A DNA stretch of 64,000 nt, taken from positions 620,001 through 684,000 of the forward strand of contig JAJQJQ010000006.1 of assembly GCA_028622995.1 (NCBI GenBank), given 5' to 3'. The DNA comes from Panagrolaimus kolymaensis (taxonomy: Eukaryota; Nematoda; Chromadorea; Rhabditida; Panagrolaimidae). Position numbers and translations under genes: made by a program. This document shows positions 46,302 to 58,329 of this stretch, piece after piece; positions within the stretch are counted from its first letter, which is position 1, and each line of letters opens with the position of its first letter. The notes beneath the pieces were generated by a model. The model ran no database searches, was not told the DNA's origin, and saw nothing but the letters and a program-made list of their open reading frames with translations.

Positions 46302-48640
46302 TTGGTTGTAATAACTATTTTATATCGCGAACAAGAACATTGGGGCCTTACCTTCGGTAAGTCCCTCAAACTAAACATACAAACAAACAATCTTCGAAAC
46401 CGTTACATTTTTACAATCAAAACGTGGACATTTTACACATTAAGGTATTTTTTGAGAACCCTAGAGAGTAGACCTGCTTTTAGGAATTCTAAAAAATTAT
46501 CAAAGGGGAGATTATGTGCTTTTTTAGAGGGTGCAAAATTGGAAAAAAATAGAGTGCCCAAACACCCATGCGTGTCTACAACAATACAATTAAAATAAAC
46601 AACATTGTCCATGGCCTTACAGGCTTACATTCCATTTTTCATGGTAAATTTTGGAGCCCTGCCTACGGCAGACCTCCTAAATTTTACAAAAAAATCTACT
46701 CCAATAATCAACGGTTTCCTGGGCCATGCATTTCCATATCTCTCATATTCGGCTACATCTTAACCACTTCGAGGTCCATTCCATAGGTCTAATTACACAT
46801 GGGCCCTTCAAGCCCCAAAACACATTTCAACCCAAAAACAACCAAATATCGAACCAAACATAATCAAACAATCACCCGAAAATCATTAAATATCAACCCG
46901 AAAACCATCTTACATCTCACCAAAAACAACTAAACATTCACCCAAAAACAACTAAATATCCACCCAAATATTATAAAAAAAATGTGCCGAACGCTTACAT
47001 GTTTACAACAATGCAATTACAATAAACAACAGGGCCCTTCGGCCAACATTCAATTTTCATGGTTAATTTTGGAGCTCTGCCTTCGGCAGACCTTCAAAAT
47101 TTACGATATAAATCGTCTCCAATTAACAACGGTTTCTCTGGGCCACGCTTTTCATATATCTCATAGTCGGATATATCTTGACATCTTCGGGGTTCATTCC
47201 ATAAGCCAAATTATACTTGGACTCTTCGGAACCAAATCCGTTTTGACCCAAAAACCACCAAATATCCACCCAAAAATTAGCTAAAGATCCACCCAAAAAC
47301 ATTTAAATATCGATTAATACATTACAACACAAACAACTAAACATTCACCCAAAAGCCACCAAATATCTAACCAAACTCAATCAAACATCTCACCAAAAAC
47401 AACTAAATGTCCACTCAAAAACCATTTTACATCTCACCAAACACAACTAAACATTCGCCCAAACACAACTAAATGTGCACCCAAAAGCCACCCAAAAGTC
47501 ATCCAAAAGCCACCAAATATCCACCCAAAAACAACTAAATATCCACCTAAAAATTTCAATGCAGACAATCAGAGAAAAAACAAATTTTTCACTTCCAAAA
47601 ATGCTTTCAAAAAAAGCAAAGAGAAACTTTCGTGTCGAGAAAAATTTCAAAAAATGCAAATTTAAATTGACCAAAACATAGGGATCCTTGACTCTCCGAA
47701 GCGTGAGACCAACATATTCGGAATCAGCGTAAAAAACTGATCTAGGCTATCGGGACAAAACAAAAAAAAAGCAGAAACGACATACAGACAAACATACAGA
47801 CAGAAACGACATTCCAAATTAAAAAGGAGGACAAGATATAAGAAGGGGCCTGCCTACGGCAGTCCCCACACTTTACATTTATTCAATTTTACAATTTTAC
47901 ATTTACACATCGGGCCCTTCGGGCCCTCATCTCATCTTCCAGCTTCCATCCCCTGCGGCAGCCCTCCCATTTTACATTAGTTCAATTCATATTTAAAAAT
48001 GGCCCTTCGGGCCACACAATTCATATCCAAGCTCCTTCCCATACTTTATCCCTTTCAAATTCAATTTCATTACTGCGATTAAAAGCACCACAGGCCCTTC
48101 GGGCCTCATCTTACATGTCCCTCATTTGCAGCTTCATTTTAGCACCTCGTAGTCATTCTCATTTCACAGGGCTACGTTTTTCCATTTCTCATTTTAATAT
48201 TTCCATTAAACTTTCTTAAATTCCATCTTATCAATCCTCATTTAAAAAAACATTTTTTCTCAACACCCTCTAACACCTCCACACATACATGCATCTCTGC
48301 ACCATCACCAAATCCACCAAATATGCAACCTTTCAAAAAACACAGTAAAAAAATCATGCAACGAAATTCACCTTCAAAAAGCAAACGACAAAGAGCTCGC
48401 TTTCTCCCTTTCATCAAGCACAAAGAGAAACATTCGCGTTAAGAATTTTTTCAATATGCAAATTTTAAAACCTCAATATCATATGCATATCTCTTTAGCC
48501 GAAGTTCGAGACCCACATTTTTGGAATCAGCGTCAAAAACTACATCGGACTGTACAATCACATTTCAAAAAAACAGGGAACAACCCACAGACAGACAAAC
48601 ATAGCCAATTCAATTTATAAGGGTAGATAAACTAATTAAA
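46302..48640. repeat. Non-coding tract of GC hairpins and CCACCCAAA repeats
   Basis: About 2.3 kb unlike the rest of the window. Small perfect hairpins with TTC or TAC loops recur: GGGCCCTTCGGGCCC (near 47,911), GGCCCTTCGGGCC (48,001, 48,091), CTGCCTACGGCAG (46,659, 47,851), CTGCCTTCGGCAG (47,077) and CTTACCTTCGGTAAG (46,349). They sit in repeated text: about 46,570-46,850 and 46,995-47,270 are diverged direct copies, separated and followed by arrays of CCACCCAAAAACAACTAAATAT-like units (46,840-46,980, 47,250-47,550). A second diverged pair lies at about 47,590-47,820 and 48,400-48,605 and ends in CAGACAGACAAACAT. No coding frame is credible. It may be a decayed satellite or nested non-autonomous elements; origin unknown. 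Confidence 0.75.
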
Positions 48641-48880
48641 TATATTTTTCTATTCCGCCTCTCTCTGTCTTTAAAGTGCATATGTTTTGATAAGTTTCCA
48701 AGTGATGGAATTTCTTTGATTTTTTGTGTGCAGTTTGAGTCTTTTGAGTATTGTAACATTGGGAATCATGAGCATGGCGCGGATGGGGATACACAGATAT
48801 CTTCAATCAGTTTATTAATAATTAATAATTAGTCATAAATATTAATATATACAGTAATAGCAAAACAAAAATATGTATTC

Positions 48881-49190
48881 TTAAAATCTGTAGCCTGTTA
48901 CATGATCATATTCTAATGTCCTCATATTAATAGGTTCAAAATGTTCTAAACAATAATTTTCAATAAACCAATAACCCGCTTGAACAATTAATAAACCACT
49001 ATATTTCATCATAAAAAGCATATATGCTATGGTTCCAAACATTTTTCCAAAGTAAACAAACAATGAAAGAAAGATTTTAAAAAGCCGTAAAACTAAGAAG
49101 AATAAATACGAATACAACAACAGCAATGGCAATGTCCAAAGTAAGAAATCAGGCGGCGGCGAAAAAAAAATATATAAGCAACAAACAACT
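48881..49190 (-). CDS. Possible small membrane protein (last exon)
   Basis: An open frame ending at 48,881 encodes two very hydrophobic segments (LLLLYSYLFFLVLRLFKIFL and FGTIAYMLFMMKYSGLLIVQ) and a polar C-terminus with a more normal composition (ENYCLEHFEPINMRTLEYDH). The frame remains open upstream into PPPDFLLW without an in-frame ATG, so it is probably the last exon of a gene whose 5' part I cannot place, or else not a gene. An AATAAA-like context follows the stop. Confidence 0.35.
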
Positions 49191-49749
49191 TAGGTTTATA
49201 AAATTCGAAAAAAAAATATTGAAAAGATAAGAAAGAAAGTTCAATCACTTTCACTTTTTTCTTCTTCTTCTTCCATTGCTTTCTCTTCTCTCTCTCTTTC
49301 TTCTTTAGGAATGAATCCGGTTTAATTATGTATATGAGAAATGGAAAAGAAAAAGAGAAAGTTGAAACACGGACATCGGATAAAAAAAAAAAGAAAAGAA
49401 GGAGGAAACTAACATTGATCGCTTTTTTTTTCTTCCTTTTTTTTCATTTGAAAAAATTTAAATCAAAAATCTGGTTTTGAATTTTTGAAGCCAGCATCAG
49501 CAGGCAGCAGCAACCAAACTAAATGAATGAATGAAATGAGCAACAACAACAAGTTTCTAAAAATACATACATACATATTTTTTTGTAACTGAAAAAAAGG
49601 CTTTGGAATAAAAATGAAGAGTTATGGAGATTTCTTTTGAAAGTCATTTACCTAATTATTTTTTGGATGCCATTGAATGAAGAAGACACGACGACGACAA
49701 AATTGATTTTCATTTCTTTAAAACTTTGCAACGTTTCAGTTTTAATAAT
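49191..49749. other. Intergenic region, no gene seen
   Basis: Low-complexity purine/pyrimidine runs (TCTTCTTCTT near 49,260, GAAAAAGAGAAAG near 49,345) between the small membrane-protein frame and the cytochrome b5 stop. No element was recognised. Confidence 0.4.
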
Positions 49750-50225
49750 TTAATCCTTTATTTTTCCTATGCAACATTCATCAATTTTATTTTCAATAAA
49801 GGTATGAGAAAATGCATGAGAATCTTGCATTCGAATTGCAAATGTTGCATCCTAGAAAAATACAATATGTATTATTTTTTCTCCAAATAATTAAAATTAT
49901 TCCGGTTCGCTTGATTTTCATCCAAAAAAAAAAAAATGCGTTTAAAGAATTTATTACTTACTTTTCCAGCATATTTTAATAATGCATTTCCACCAGGATG
50001 AAAATCCAAATAATTAGTCATATCACAAACTTTATCATTAAATATTATCCATATCGAATCTATTGTGGAATGTTTGGAAACTTCCGCTCTTGAATAAAGT
50101 TTTTCTTTTTCGCCATCGTCGTCGATAGTTTTCATTATTTTAATACTTTTTTCTTTTTCGACCACCACCACTTTGGAATTATTATTATTAGTGTTAAGAA
50201 TATTTTGACTAATCGATGATCCCAT
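49750..50225 (-). CDS. Cytochrome b5-domain protein, probably N-myristoylated
   Basis: Heme-binding electron carrier of the cytochrome b5 family. Two exons join in phase: 49,962-50,225 and 49,750-49,851, 121 residues. Heme ligands are present: His in YLDFHPGGNALLKYAGK and His in DSHAFSHTF (second ligand region). The start of the domain is LYSRAEVSKHSTIDSIWIIF. There is no C-terminal membrane anchor, unlike microsomal b5, but the N-terminus MGSSISQN fits an N-myristoylation signal (Gly2, Ser6). That is why I choose the ATG at 50,225 over the in-frame ATG eight codons upstream. The 38-residue leader between the two is Asn/Lys/Asp-rich. A lipid-anchored b5 would sit at the cytosolic face of a membrane. 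Confidence 0.9.
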
Positions 50226-51066
50226 ATTTTTTGGCAACCAAGTAAGCAAGCAGACAGCTTTTAGGCATCAAAGGATGCAGAAGACGACGAAAAAGATGAT
50301 GAGAATTTTAAATTATTTCACTCTCACTCACACATTCACTAACGCTTTTCTTTTTCTTGCGTGTCTAAAATGCGTTAAAAAAATGGATGGCAAAAAAGAA
50401 AAAGAAAATTAACCAACCTTGTTAATACCAAAAAAAAACGAGGCAATCAATGGGGTAAAAAATAAAAGACAACGACAAACTCTCAATTTCATTTCCTCCT
50501 CTTTGCTACTCGCTTTTTACTTTCTTACTTAAAACAATTTTATTTTCTTAATCAAATCTTTCTCCTTTTTTACTTTATTTATTGGAAAGAGAATGAATGA
50601 GAAGTTAAAAGCCATAAAATAGTAAATTGAGTTGGAGAGATTTCTATTAAGCAATAGTGTTTATTGTTGCTTGCTTACTTTGAAGCTTACTACCAATGGT
50701 GAAATCATTTTTTGGTGGATATAAAGAGCTGCAACAAGTATTCCTTTCCTTAATGAAAGCGTCATAAAATTATTACAAATACAGAAAGAAAAAACAAAGA
50801 AAATACATTCACCACCAAATTTTCATGTCACCGATCTTTATTCAAAACACAAAGCATAATAAAAAAAGAGTTACAATGATTCAAAAATACAAAAAGTTAA
50901 AAGACAGTTAATTACAAGTTAGTCAAAATTTAGTTTGTACAAATAAATAAAAAAAGGCGTTGGAAAAATGTAACATCTCAGAAATTTGCAATCTCTACCA
51001 TTTTCTCGTTCTCAATTCATGAAGCAACAACAACAGCAGCCTTTCTCCACCAACAAAAAGTCATTC
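50226..51066. other. Intergenic region, no gene seen
   Basis: Non-coding DNA upstream of cytochrome b5 and downstream of the FYVE-type gene stop. It contains A/T and T/C runs and one CAGTTA copy at about 50,905. No distinct element was seen. Confidence 0.4.
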
Positions 51067-52668
51067 TTATTTTTCATTTTCTTTTGAATGAGATTTAAAT
51101 AATTTTGAGAAGAAACCCTTTTTGGGACTTGAAACTTTTGGCGAAACAGATTCTTGCTTTTTGATTGATCGAGGAGTACTTTCTAATGGTTTCACATGCT
51201 TTGGTGGTGGAATCACTTCTTCTTCATCAGCATCGTTAACGGTAGCTCCATGGTCTTTTAAAAATTTTGTTGCTTGTTTTTCAGCTTTGATTGCATCTTG
51301 TCGGATTTTCTTACATTGTTCAGCAAAATTTGGGAATGGATTTGATACAGCTGAAGTTATGGATGGAGTATCTTCACATTCTTTAATAATTTTCTTATAT
51401 GCTAGCGAATCCAATGAAGCACATGAATCACGATTATCATCCACTTGAAGTCCTTCATTAACATAACCAGAATGTTTTCGTTTTTGTGAGCGTTCAACTT
51501 CATCTAACAGTTTCATCGCATCATCGGGTAATTCCATATCGTCATCATCATCACTTTCATTCATAACCACCTGAAAAAAGGTAGTTTCTTTAGTTTGAGT
51601 AAAACATAGTCGTTTAATGCATTTTTTTAGGTAAGTAGCAGTGAGGCAGGTAAATATGTATATGTATGCCACGACAAAAGAAATTAACTTACTAATCGAG
51701 GCTTTCTTACAACTTCGACTGGAACTCCACGTAATGCAGCTAATCTTTCTTCAATTTCGCTTACAGTTGGAGCATTCGAATTTCCATAAGATGATGAACC
51801 TTTATTTGATGTACTTGGAAGCGGACCATCTTCTTTCATTGTATCCAAAATCTTTTTCCCTGTTGGAACTTGTCCGTTCTCATCTGTACCAGTTACATTC
51901 TAAAAAGGTTCAAAAAGTTAGTGTAAAAGCAAACAATAGTTATTGAAATTTTACAATTCTTGGATTTCTAACTTCTTCAATTCGTTTATCTTTGAGTCGT
52001 GCAAGTCGAGCTTGAATTTCGAGCATTTCTTTTTCAACTTTAGCTCCACCACCACCGCCATTGTTTGAAGTTGAATTTGTCGTCGGTTTAGGTTTTAAGT
52101 AATCTCGTCGCATTGATGGAGGAGGCAAAACTTCATTACCCCACCAATTTTTTGGCTTTGGCTCTCCAGGGCCTCTTTCATAACGATCCATAGGTTTATT
52201 TAGGTTTGGTCCAGCGATGTGAGTCTAAAAAGAGATATGTTAATGAACAGCGTTACATTACGAAACAGCTATTATTTCACATTGTACTATCACGAGAAGA
52301 TAGACAAATAATAATGTGGATTTTTTGGAGCAACTTGCTCAGCACATCGGAGATTAGATAAAATTACAATGAAACAATGCAAAATGATAATGGCTGCATG
52401 CAAGGCTGCACTGATTACCGTAGACTATTAACCGCATCGAAACAAAGTTAACAGTTTCTCTAACACAAACATAGTCAAAAGCTGAAATCCTTACCTTTCC
52501 AGCCATGGTTGCATAACAGCTATCACAAACAGATAAAGGTTTTGAGTTGAGATTTGGTATAACAATTTTATTTGATAGACATTTTTCACAAAATCCAAAT
52601 GCACATTTAGAACATCCATGTTCTTTTTTAAAGCGAGTATAAGGTTCCATACAATTTGAGCACGGCAT
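51067..52668 (-). CDS. FYVE-finger protein, ANCHR/ZFYVE19-like
   Basis: Likely homologue of ANCHR (ZFYVE19), which in animals acts in the abscission checkpoint with VPS4/ESCRT. Exons are about 52,495-52,668, 51,955-52,224, 51,692-51,902 and 51,067-51,571. The start at 52,668 opens directly on a FYVE-type zinc finger with eight cysteines: MPCSNCMEPYTRFKKEHGC, SKCAFGFCEKC, then SVCDSCY. It lacks the long phosphoinositide-binding basic motif of classical FYVE domains, as ANCHR does. Two Leu-rich helices follow (IQARLARLKDKRIEEVRNPR and IEERLAALRGVPVEVVRKPR), a duplicated motif, then an acidic segment (NESDDDDDMELPDD) and a basic Ser/Lys C-terminus (GFFSKLFKSHSKE). It lies 227 bp downstream of the mL49 gene on the same strand, so they could share an operon. 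Confidence 0.78.
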
Positions 52669-52895
52669 CGTCTTTTTGAGGTAAGTGTGTTACTGCAAAA
52701 AGTAGTGAGGTATATATTCAAGTCCAATGTTATCACTAAAAGTGGTATTAAAAGTAACAGTACTGAAATAAACAGATAATCCAAAACATATTGATGCGAA
52801 AGAAAGTAACCATATAAAGAGTTTTTATTATATTGAAACCAACAACAACATATTTAACTATGAAATCTAAGATATCCTTTAACAATGAAAAATGA

Positions 52896-53526
52896 TCAAA
52901 AGCCTTTCTCAAAAATAAACTTTTCTACCAATGAACGATGTGGACCTTTAACTTTAATAATTCCTTTGATTTCATCAACATATGTTGCAACAGGATGATC
53001 AAGTTGAGCTTCAAGATATTCTTTTAAATCTTTTTCACATGCAAATACATCACCAGATATTTCTCTAATTAAAACCAATTCAGCATATTCAAAATCCATT
53101 GTATCAGGATTGAGTTGATCTCGACGTCGTTCAAGGAAGAGTGAAGGTTGATGATGACGATTTCGACCAATAAAATATGGTAGTGATGGTGGAGGATCAA
53201 GTGGTGGCCTCCATCCAAATGGCATTGTTCCTGTATTCATTGGCATAGGTGGAATTCTTTCTTGTGGAAATAATCTTTCAATAAATGACCATGGAACATT
53301 TGATTCTTTGAAGTCGGTATACGTTAATTCTGAAAACGCATATATAAGACAAAGTTCGAAAACAGGAAACATAAAAATCATGGAAGCAAAAATAAACAGC
53401 TACTACCAGCTTACCTTTTTCTGGAAGAGCATGCTTCCAAGGATCTTCCCATGGCTTCTCAGTACTATAAAAGCGTGAACAACTTGGTTTTGAAATTAAA
53501 CGAGTTAATCGACGAGCAATAATCAT
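52896..53526 (-). CDS. MRPL49: Mitochondrial ribosomal protein mL49
   Basis: Large-subunit mitoribosome protein of the mL49/IMG2 family. Two exons join in phase: 53,415-53,526 and 52,896-53,329, 181 residues. The N-terminus is basic and Ser-rich (MIIARRLTRLISKPSCSRFY), as expected of a mitochondrial presequence. The C-terminal domain fits the family: the Pro-rich FGWRPPLDPPPSLPYFIGRN, LVLIREISGDVFACEKDLKE, then DEIKGIIKVKGPHRSLVEKF ending in FEKGF, the usual family end. The downstream same-strand gene (FYVE type) begins 227 bp after the stop. Confidence 0.88.
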
Positions 53527-54403
53527 ATCTAAAAAAAGTAACAATAATGAAAGAATACACGGAGTAAAAAAGGCATTTAAAGGTAAATAAAACATTTGGA
53601 AAGCAACCAACGATTAAATACAGACAGTTTCACGGATTGGAAAATCTCATTTATTATTTTGAAAAATTCAAACAAGGAGGATAAAAGCAAAACATGAAAA
53701 TCTTTGCATTGCAAATTTACAAATAAAAAGAAAAATCAGAAACAAAGGAATAGAAAAATGGAAGGATAAGAAGATGGAATACACGAAAACGAAATTTTGA
53801 TACAATTTCAAATTTTAAAACACATTTTTTACACACAAGCATGAAAGATAAAAAAAAAGATGAAGAGATAATGGAAAATGGATCATCAACATTTTTTTAG
53901 ACAATGGCTGCGAATGGGAAGCATATTGCCAAAGATATTATAATTTTTCTTGATTTTTTTTTAAATTACCCAATCTTTAGAATATTTGCGATAAAATAAA
54001 TTTTAAAAAATGCAAATATTTTTGTTGTTTTAACATTAAAAAAAATGAGCAGCGATTTAAAAAAGTACAATAACGAAAAGTTTTTTTAGAGGAATGAATC
54101 TTTTGTTGTTGTTTTGAAAAGAGGTAATTTTAGTTATATAAAAAATAGCGAAAAAAAGGCGCGTTTTTAGCAAAAATTTATAAAGCTAATTATCCTAAAC
54201 CCATTTTTAAATCTTAACTATTATAAAAATAAAATGGATGGAATGGGGTTTTTTTGTTAAGGAATTGATGCTGCAACCATTTTTTCCAATACTCTGCCCA
54301 TAAATATATTTTTTAAAACACGCTCGCTATGATTTCGAAATACAATAAATTTAATAATAAAATAATTTTTTAAAACATTTTATTCACTGCTGCCACTTGA
54401 TTT
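53527..54403. other. Intergenic region, no gene seen
   Basis: AT-rich DNA between the mL49 start and the end of the TRIM-like gene. One CAGTTTC copy lies at about 53,626, but there is no array. No coding frame is credible. Confidence 0.45.
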
Positions 54404-57024
54404 TTAAAGATCATCATCAGAATTATCAGGAGCTGAATAACGAATTTGTGAATGGGAATGATTATTTGATGATGACGATGATGATGGTTGTTGCTGTTGT
54501 TGTTGATTTAATGGTCCATTATTAATATTATTAAGTCGACGCCGAGCCATTACAAGTCGTCGAGAAGCTCGATGTCTTCCCGATGATGATGAGGATGGAA
54601 ATGTGAATTCACTGAAGAAAAAACAAATACAAATAATAAAAGTTTAATTGGGAGGAGGAAATGAAACAAATAACAAAAAATAATAAAAGTAAATGAATCA
54701 TCGATTTAAAAACCACAATTTTTATTTATATATTTTTGCGCAATGAATGAATCATTTTTTTTCATAAAAAAGTGACAAACAAATTTTGTTTAAAGTTTGG
54801 AAAAAAAATAAATACACTGAAAAAAAAAACCTGTTGCCGTAAAACGGCACTTTTTTTTTGGCTAATAAACGGCCATAATTTTGCTATTTTACGGCGTTTT
54901 TTAGACGTTTTCAAAACGATAAGTCAAAAATATGGATGGTTTTTGAACGTCTTTTTATTTTAGTATATTTTACGGTTATTATTTTATCGTTTTAAAACGT
55001 TTACATAAAATATGAACGTTCTATAACATCATATCGTAAAAACTTTCGTTTTACGACTATTGTTGTGATCGTTTAACGACTAAATAATTTCTTTTATTCT
55101 CTGGCTCACATTTTTTTCAGAAACCCAAACGTAGCCCCTGTTTATATACATTATCACATTAAGGCACAACCTTTGGTTGAATTTTCGGTTAATTTCTGAT
55201 TCATTTTCTGAAGGTGGCGGCATAGCCGTGCGTAACTCCATCTGAAGACTATTGAACTAGAAATTGTTAATATAGGTCCAGTAGCAATAGCTCTGACCTA
55301 CATTAACATAAAGGAAAGGTTTGCCTATGCACTCCACATAAAAAAAAGCTTTGGTTTACCATAGCGTATAATTTTTGGACAAAAGTCAGTTTATCTGATT
55401 TTATCATATTTTCTTTAATCAAACTTTATTTTTAAATCTTTGTCGAAAACCAAAAAAATTTGTACCATGCCTCGAATAAACAGTTTTTTAACGACCTTTT
55501 TTTAGACGTAAAACGACCAAAAATAAATAGACGTTCAGTATTCGACCCAGCGGAAAAGTAGCTCTCTAATAGTGCAAAAAAATGGCCGTTTTACGGTTAT
55601 TTTTTTATCGTTTTTTTTTCAGTGTAATAACGAAGTAAAAAAAATTTGTTTAAAAAAACTAACTTTGTTGTGGAATTTGTGGATGATGGAGGCATAGAAA
55701 TAATTGGGGCACCGCCGGATTGAGAAAATTTTGAAAAAATATTTGATGTTTTTGATGAAAATGTATCCCTAATTGAATTCCATTCAATTCCATGCTTCAT
55801 TTGAATTTTTTGCATTTGATTTGCGGTCTAAAACAAAAATAGAATAAATTTTTTGGGATTAAATCTTTAATAAAAAATTTTGTTCCTTACATCTTGACAA
55901 AGTCTCAAATATGTTTCAATATTTTCATTTAATTCTTCTAATTGTTGCTTGGTTAATTTTGAATTGGTTTCAAAATTATTTAACACTGGTTCTAAATGAA
56001 TAAAAGATTCTTGAACCATCTAAAAAAAAATTTTTTAAGGAGTAAATTTAAATTTTAAGTTAACAAAAAAAGAGGAATGTTTTGTTACGTACAGTTTTGC
56101 AATTATCATATTCATTAGTAATTCGATTTTCATTTAATTTTGAATATGTATTTATTGAAACATTGTTTAGCTTTACTATAGAATCAAAAACGAAAGCTTG
56201 TCGCTCTTCAATAGTTGACATTTGAGAATATGATGTAAGTTGATGTTGGCCATGATGATGGACGCAACAAGTTCCACATGCAAATAACTAAAAAAATAAA
56301 ATACAATAAATTAATTTTTGAAGAGGCAGTCGAAGAAGAAGTTTTAAAAAAAAATTTGATTTGGAAAGTTTTTCTTTTTACGAGAATATTTTTTTTGGAA
56401 GGAAAAAAAGTTTAAATGCAAATTTCTTTTTTTGGTTTGTCTTTTTGAAAGAAAAAAAATCTCTGACTTACCGGATCTGATCTCCCACTAGAACACCATG
56501 AACAATAAAATAAATGCCTAGTCTCACATAATTCTTTACAATTTGAACACATTATTCCTGTGGGTGGTCGAGTAGGCGATGAAGAAGAAGATTCATTATT
56601 ATTTCTTCTTAATGTTCCATCTTTGGAATCAGTTTCAAGGGAATTAAATTTATTTATAATATCTAAAAAAACCAAACTAATTTTTTGAAAAGTCTGCCGA
56701 TAAAAATTTAAAAAAAATCATACCTGCTAAACGATAATTTTTAACTAATATACTTCGATCGGCAGGCATTTCAGCTCGACATTCTGGGCATGCCATGGTT
56801 GGGGTTCCATAATGATATTGTTGTTGAGCCGTTTCCCTTGCAGACATAATTAAACGTTCAGTACAAATTTTACAAAAAGTATGGCCACATTTAAGTAAAA
56901 GGGGATCAGTAAAGACTTCAAAACATATGGAACAATTCATATCGATGGATGCTTTGAAATCATCAAATTTTAAACTTCCATCATTACTATTATTATTTAA
57001 GATAGTTGAAGAAGACGATGCCAT
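54404..57024 (-). CDS. RING/B-box coiled-coil (TRIM-like) protein
   Basis: Probable E3 ubiquitin ligase of the TRIM/RBCC type. Six or so exons on the minus strand: about 56,726-57,024, 56,472-56,664, 56,093-56,287, 55,891-56,019, 55,660-55,829 and 54,404-54,612. The RING finger is complete C3HC4: CSICFEVFTDPLLLKCGHTF, CKICTERL, then ACPECRAEM. A B-box-like Cys/His cluster is split over two exons (IMCSNCKELCETRHLFYCSW, then FACGTCCVHHHGQHQ). A coiled coil follows (LTKQQLEELNENIETYLRLC). The C-terminus is Ser/Gln-rich with a basic patch (SSGRHRASRRLVMARRRLNN) and no NHL or B30.2 domain. The last intron holds an 810-bp mobile element, and the upstream region is hit by the large transposon 490 bp before the start codon. 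Confidence 0.85.
54815..55624. mobile_element. 810-bp TA-flanked element, CACTGAAAA ends
   Basis: Ends CACTGAAAAAAAAA and TTTTTTTTTCAGTG are inverted and flanked by TA on both sides, which fits the Tc1/mariner group; the exact family is uncertain. No transposase frame is present, so it is non-autonomous. The inside is rich in CGTTTTA/TAAAACG words in both orientations (GCCGTAAAACGGC near 54,836, CGTTTTAAAACG near 54,991, GTTTTACGAC near 55,060) at both ends, while the middle (55,090-55,480) is ordinary sequence. It sits in the last intron of the TRIM-like gene. Confidence 0.75.
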
Positions 57025-57513
57025 GATTTTCGAAAAAAATATGGAACTCTTGGTTACAGCAAAGCAGAGTTTTCAAAAATGGCTTCAAAAACTGAAATTT
57101 GGAATATGAAAACAGAAATTATTTATGATTTTTAATGGAAAACATAATTAAGAAAAACGACGCGGAAAAGATAGTCAAACTTAAAACATGTAAAGTATGG
57201 AAATAAATTGGTGGCAAAACTCCAAAAGAAAAAATTAACATAAATATATATATATTCTTTAAAAATGGAAAGTCCCCAAAAGAAAAATAAGTGCAAACCC
57301 CATTCGTTTTTTAGTTATTTTTTTTTTGCAGCGGCGGCAAAGATTTTTTTTTTATTACCAAAAAAAACAAAAACATTCAAGCAAGCAAAATAGTAACAAA
57401 AAAAATACCACTTTCCCAGGCAAATTTTAGACTTTAAAACAAATTAGAAAAACCAAAACTAAACAAAAAACATTGAGAGAATCTTTGGTCAATGTTTGTT
57501 TTTGCTATTTTAA
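57025..57513. other. 5' flank of TRIM-like gene up to transposon
   Basis: Probable promoter of the minus-strand TRIM-like gene, AT-rich, with a patch GCAGCGGCGGCAAAG near 57,331. It ends at the TTAA target duplication of the large transposon (57,510-57,513). Confidence 0.4.
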
Positions 57514-58146
57514 AGGGCCATAGCTATTTGCAGCCTTTCTGAAATTTCGTTTACTGGGAGCTGAACTTTGGCTTGGAAAGGCGCGTGTTTGAAAACACTT
57601 TTTCGTTTCAAAACTTTTTTCTTTTGTTCATTCATTGAATTTTTTCATTTTCACTTTTTTCTTCGAATGTTTGATGCTTGTTGTTGAAGATATGGGTGTT
57701 TATCTTTAATTTTGAATGTATTTGGTGATGATTTTATGAATATGGTTGCTGCTGCTGCTTCTTCATAGTTGATTACAGGACAGTTTTTTTGTATTGTTTT
57801 GGTTCTTTCTTTAGTTCAATTTTTAGGTTTATCTGTTTGTTAGCTGATTCATTTCCAGGCCAGTTTTTTGTATTGTTTGGTTATATCTTTAGTTCAATTT
57901 TTAGGTTATTTGAGGATCTATGGCTGGTGAATGGATAAAGACTAATGGATATATGGCTGTTTGTTTATACTTCAACGATGTCGATGGTTTATGGATTCAA
58001 TTCACTGGTGAGTGATTATGATTTTTTTTTGCTATCCACAATGGTCTAATTATTGAGGGGTTACCTGGGTTATTATATTAGTACATCAGTGGGATACGGG
58101 TATGATTGTTGACTCAATCGCTATAATGAAGTTAGCTCAATGGCTG
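57514..58146 (+). repeat. Left terminal inverted repeat of the transposon
   Basis: 633 bp, inverted at 61,782-62,414. It contains GGCGCGTGTTTGAAAACAC near the end and a partial internal direct repeat (CAGTTTTTTGTATTGTTTGG-type text at about 57,781 and 57,861). The inner limit is set where the two arms stop matching, after ...GCTCAATG.CTG. Confidence 0.92.
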
Positions 58147-58329
58147 TAACGCTTTAAATCAACATATTCTTTTTGCAATAAGCTTTCCCTCATAGTATCA
58201 AGTGGAACTTCGTCGAAAAGGAGACATGTATCACTTACAACAATTTTATCACAATAAATATTTATAACAACAAAGTAAATAACAAAACAAATCGCAATAT
58301 ATAGTTATTAAAGCATACACTTTTAAAAT

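Noticed and set aside
47447..47681. Open frames on both strands in the hairpin tract
   Set aside because: They come from the CCACCCAAA repeat units and lack conserved composition or splice sites.
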